Of a DNA stretch of 8,301 bases, positions 5,580 to 8,301 are shown one piece after another (the stretch's first letter is position 1; each line of letters starts with the position of its first letter). A model generated the notes under the pieces. It worked only from the letters and a program-made list of their open reading frames with translations, searched no databases and was not told where the DNA came from. This stretch comes from Alphaproteobacteria bacterium. GTDB taxonomy: Bacteria > Pseudomonadota > Alphaproteobacteria > UBA8366 > JADFVY01. The stretch is taken from the NCBI GenBank assembly GCA_029881615.1, contig JAOUMF010000062.1, positions 1 to 8,301 of the forward strand. The letters run 5' to 3'. The position numbers were made by a program, and so were the translations under genes.

Positions 5580-7241
5580 ATGACGGACAATCTTAAAATT
5601 TTTCTTGCCCAGCGCAATCCGACCGTCGGCGACATTACCGGCAATGTCGCGCTGATCCGCGATTCGCGGGCCGCCGCGGCGGCGGCCGGGGCCGATCTGG
5701 TGGTCTTTCCGGAATTGATCGTCTGTGGCTATCCGCCCGAGGATCTGGTGCTGAAGCCCTTCTTTCAGGATCGAGTCGAGGCGGCGGTGTACGAACTGGC
5801 CAAGGACACGGCCGATGGCGGCCCGGCGATGCTGGTCAGCGCGCCCTGGCGGTATGAGGACGGACTGTATAGCGCCGTTATGCTGCTCGATGACGGCGAG
5901 ATCGCGGCGACCCGGCTGAAATACGATCTGCCAAATTACAGCGTCTTCGATGAAAAACGTGTGTTCAAGTCCGGGCCGTTGCCCGGGCCCATGTCGTTTC
6001 GCGACGTGCGGCTGGGTGTCATGATCTGCGAGGATATGTGGCAGCCGGACGTTGCCGAGTGCCTCGAGGAATCGGGCGCGGAGATATTGATCGTCGTGAA
6101 CGGTTCGCCCTTCGAAAGCGACAAGGCGGATCTGCGCATGCAGCTGGCGACCCGGCGCGTCACCGAATCTGGCCTGCCGCTGGTTTACGTGAATCAGGTG
6201 GGTGGACAGGACGAACTGGTTTTCGATGGTGCGTCGTTCGTGCTGAACGCCGACCGTGCCGTCGCCGGCTGGATGCCCGCCTTTCGCGAGGCCGGACAGA
6301 TGACCGAGTGGGCGAGGGAGGGTGACGGTTGGGTCTGCGCGCGGGGGGAACGCATCCTGCCGCCCGAGGACGAGGAAGCCATGTATCGCGCGATGGTTCT
6401 GGGGCTGTCCGATTACGTACGCAAGAACGGTTTTCCCGGTGTCATTATCGGCCTGTCGGGCGGCATCGATTCCGCGTTGACGGCCGCGGTGGCGGTAGAT
6501 GCGCTGGGGCCCGACAAGGTGTATTGCGTGATGATGCCCTCGCCCTATACCAGCGCCGAGAGCCTGGAAGACGCGGCCGGCTGCGCGGCTGCGCTGGGCG
6601 TGAAGCTTGACGAAGTCGGCATAGCCCCGGCGATGAAGGCTTTCGACGAGATGCTGAAGCCGGTGTTCGGCGACCGCGCCCCCGATACGACGGAGGAAAA
6701 TATCCAGGCGCGCAGTCGCGGCATCATCCTGATGGCGCTATCCAACAAGCTGGGCCATATGTTGCTGACCACCGGCAACAAGTCGGAAATGTCGGTTGGT
6801 TACGCCACGCTTTACGGCGATATGGCCGGGGGATATTCGGTATTGAAGGATGTCTACAAGACCGATGTCTTCGCGCTGTCGCGTTGGCGCAATGCGAATC
6901 GGCCCGGCGACTTCGCGGGACCCGGTGGCGAGGTTATCCCGGACCGGATCATCACCAAACCGCCCTCGGCGGAATTGCGGCCTGACCAGACCGACCAGGA
7001 TTCCCTGCCGCCCTATGATGTGCTGGACGATATTTTGCGCTGTCTGATCGAGGGCGAGATGGGCGTGGACGAGATCACCGCGCGTGGCCATAAGCCCGAA
7101 CTGGTGCAAAGGGTCTGGCGCATGCTGGACATTGCGGAGTACAAGCGTCGCCAGGCGCCCCCGGGCGTCAAGATTTCCAGTCGCGCCTTCGGCCGCGATC
7201 GCCGCTATCCGATCACCAACAGCTTTACGAAGATCCTTTGA
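5580..7241 (+). CDS. nadE: Glutamine-dependent NAD(+) synthase
   Basis: This enzyme makes NAD from deamido-NAD and ATP, using ammonia released from glutamine by its own N-terminal domain. It is the last step of both de novo and salvage NAD synthesis. The 553-residue protein has an N-terminal carbon-nitrogen hydrolase domain (about 5-260) with the catalytic triad E45 (FPEL), K114 (RLKYDLPNY) and C150 (GVMICEDMW). The C-terminal synthetase domain (about 270-553) shows the ATP pyrophosphatase loop SGGIDSA (293-299), [11 protein letters not shown] (371-381), [20 protein letters not shown] (397-416) and KPPSAEL (460-466). The length is typical of the two-domain proteobacterial form and shorter than the M. 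tuberculosis enzyme. All key residues are present. It diverges from the unknown paralogs, and its stop is one base from the gltX start, so the two are almost certainly co-transcribed. Confidence 0.98.
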   Translation: MTDNLKIFLAQRNPTVGDITGNVALIRDSRAAAAAAGADLVVFPELIVCGYPPEDLVLKPFFQDRVEAAVYELAKDTADGGPAMLVSAPWRYEDGLYSAVMLLDDGEIAATRLKYDLPNYSVFDEKRVFKSGPLPGPMSFRDVRLGVMICEDMWQPDVAECLEESGAEILIVVNGSPFESDKADLRMQLATRRVTESGLPLVYVNQVGGQDELVFDGASFVLNADRAVAGWMPAFREAGQMTEWAREGDGWVCARGERILPPEDEEAMYRAMVLGLSDYVRKNGFPGVIIGLSGGIDSALTAAVAVDALGPDKVYCVMMPSPYTSAESLEDAAGCAAALGVKLDEVGIAPAMKAFDEMLKPVFGDRAPDTTEENIQARSRGIILMALSNKLGHMLLTTGNKSEMSVGYATLYGDMAGGYSVLKDVYKTDVFALSRWRNANRPGDFAGPGGEVIPDRIITKPPSAELRPDQTDQDSLPPYDVLDDILRCLIEGEMGVDEITARGHKPELVQRVWRMLDIAEYKRRQAPPGVKISSRAFGRDRRYPITNSFTKIL

Positions 7242-7242
7242 T

Positions 7243-8301
7243 ATGACCGCATCCCCCAAAGTTCGTTTCGCGCCCAGCCCCACGGGGCTCTTGCATGTGG
7301 GTAATGCGCGTCTGGCCCTGGTCAACTGGCTGTTTGCGCGCCACGGCGGCGGGGTGTTTCTGCTGCGTATGGACGATACCGACGTGGAACGATCGCGCCC
7401 CGAATATGCCGAGGCGATAGAGCGGGATCTGCGCTGGCTCGGTCTGGATTGGGACGAATTCGCTCGCCAGTCGGACCGGCGGAATCGCTATGACCTGGCG
7501 GTGGAAAGGCTGAAGGCGGCGGGCAGGCTCTATCCCTGCTATGAAACGCCGGACGAGCTGTCCCTCAAGCGCAAGCTTCAGCAGGGGCAGGGCCGCCCGC
7601 CGGTCTATGATCGCGCCGCGCTGAAATTGACCGACGAAGCCCGCGCCAGGCTGGAGGCCGAGGGCCACCGGCCGCACTGGCGCTTTCTGCTGGCGGACGA
7701 GGCCGTGGAATGGACCGATCTTGCCCGTGGCCCGGTGCATTTCGAACCCGGACATATGAGCGATCCCGTGTTGATCCGCGCCGACGGCCACCCGCTCTAT
7801 ACCCTGTCGTCGGTGGTCGATGATGGGGAACTGGGCATTACCCATGTGATCCGGGGCGAGGATCACGTGGCCAACACCGCCGTTCAGGTGCAATTGTTCC
7901 GGGCGCTGGAATTCGATGTGCCGGACTTCGCGCATCTGCCGCTATTGATGGGCGACGATGGCAAACCGCTGTCGAAACGGCTGGAAAGCCTCAGCCTGAA
8001 GGCGCTACGCGAGGAAGGGCTGGAGGCGCGTACGATTTGCGCTTATCTGGCCCATCTGGGAACGTCGCTGGCGGCGACCGGCGAAGAGACGATGCAGGCC
8101 ATGGCCGACGCCTTCGATATCGGTGGGTTCGGCCGTGCGGCGCCGCGTTTCGACCGCAAGGAACTGGATCATCTGAACAGCCGGGTCCTGCATCATCTGC
8201 CTTTTGCCGAGGTAAGCGGGCGGCTCGGTATTCCCGATGCGGACGAGTCCTTCTGGGAAGCGATCCGTCCCAACCTGGCCAGGCTGGCCGAAGCTGCCGA
8301 T
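7243..8301 (+). CDS. gltX: Glutamate--tRNA ligase (3' end cut off by window edge)
   Basis: This class I aminoacyl-tRNA synthetase attaches glutamate to tRNA-Glu (or tRNA-Gln in some duplicated forms). The 353 residues present cover the Rossmann catalytic domain, the connecting domain and the stem-contact region. The rest of the anticodon-binding domain lies beyond the edge. Motifs are FAPSPTG (9-15), the HIGH-type signature as HVGN (18-21), MDDTD (43-47), RGEDH (204-208) and the KMSKS-type loop as KPLSKR (241-246). At the place of the zinc-binding C-x-C of E. coli GluRS there is C99-Y-E101, so the zinc site appears lost, as in many relatives. The ATG at 7243 follows the nadE TGA after one base, with only a weak ribosome binding site, which suggests translational coupling. 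Alphaproteobacteria often carry two GluRS genes, and which type this is cannot be settled here. Confidence 0.96.
   Translation, partial: MTASPKVRFAPSPTGLLHVGNARLALVNWLFARHGGGVFLLRMDDTDVERSRPEYAEAIERDLRWLGLDWDEFARQSDRRNRYDLAVERLKAAGRLYPCYETPDELSLKRKLQQGQGRPPVYDRAALKLTDEARARLEAEGHRPHWRFLLADEAVEWTDLARGPVHFEPGHMSDPVLIRADGHPLYTLSSVVDDGELGITHVIRGEDHVANTAVQVQLFRALEFDVPDFAHLPLLMGDDGKPLSKRLESLSLKALREEGLEARTICAYLAHLGTSLAATGEETMQAMADAFDIGGFGRAAPRFDRKELDHLNSRVLHHLPFAEVSGRLGIPDADESFWEAIRPNLARLAEAAD

Overview
The window looks like a core chromosomal segment of a GC-rich alphaproteobacterium. A Rhodospirillales-type organism is my best guess, from the gene families, the codon use and the gene order class II DAHP synthase, nicotinate phosphoribosyltransferase, two unknown genes, NAD synthase, glutamyl-tRNA synthetase. 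I see no phage, insertion-sequence, CRISPR, tRNA or rRNA signature, and no gene-free stretch longer than about 200 bases.

Layout. Positions 1-879 (minus) hold most of a DUF4153-family membrane protein that runs off the left edge. A 201-base divergent region (880-1080) leads into a plus-strand pair: aroG (class II DAHP synthase, first step of the shikimate pathway, 1081-2463), then 27 bases later a nicotinate phosphoribosyltransferase-family gene (2491-3630). These meet, stop codon to stop codon, a minus-strand pair of unknown genes (5443-4640, then 4471-3632). The two unknowns are clear paralogs of each other. Divergent from them, after 136 bases, come nadE (glutamine-dependent NAD synthase, 5580-7241) and gltX (glutamyl-tRNA synthetase, 7243 to beyond the right edge). 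One base separates the nadE stop from the gltX start.

How the genes fit together. The phosphoribosyltransferase would make nicotinate mononucleotide in Preiss-Handler salvage. NadE would complete NAD from the deamido-NAD made two steps later. The unknown paralogs lie between these two NAD genes, which makes a link to NAD metabolism a reasonable but unproven guess.

The least explained part is 3632-5580. The paralogs keep a gap-free block of about 110 residues with roughly half the positions identical. Each is preceded on its own strand by an inverted repeat containing nearly the same 12-base core, AC[G/C]GAAGCTTGA. The single difference within the arms is matched by a compensating change in the opposite arm. 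A second item worth checking is a 37-codon aromatic-containing reading frame that ends four bases before the aroG start codon.
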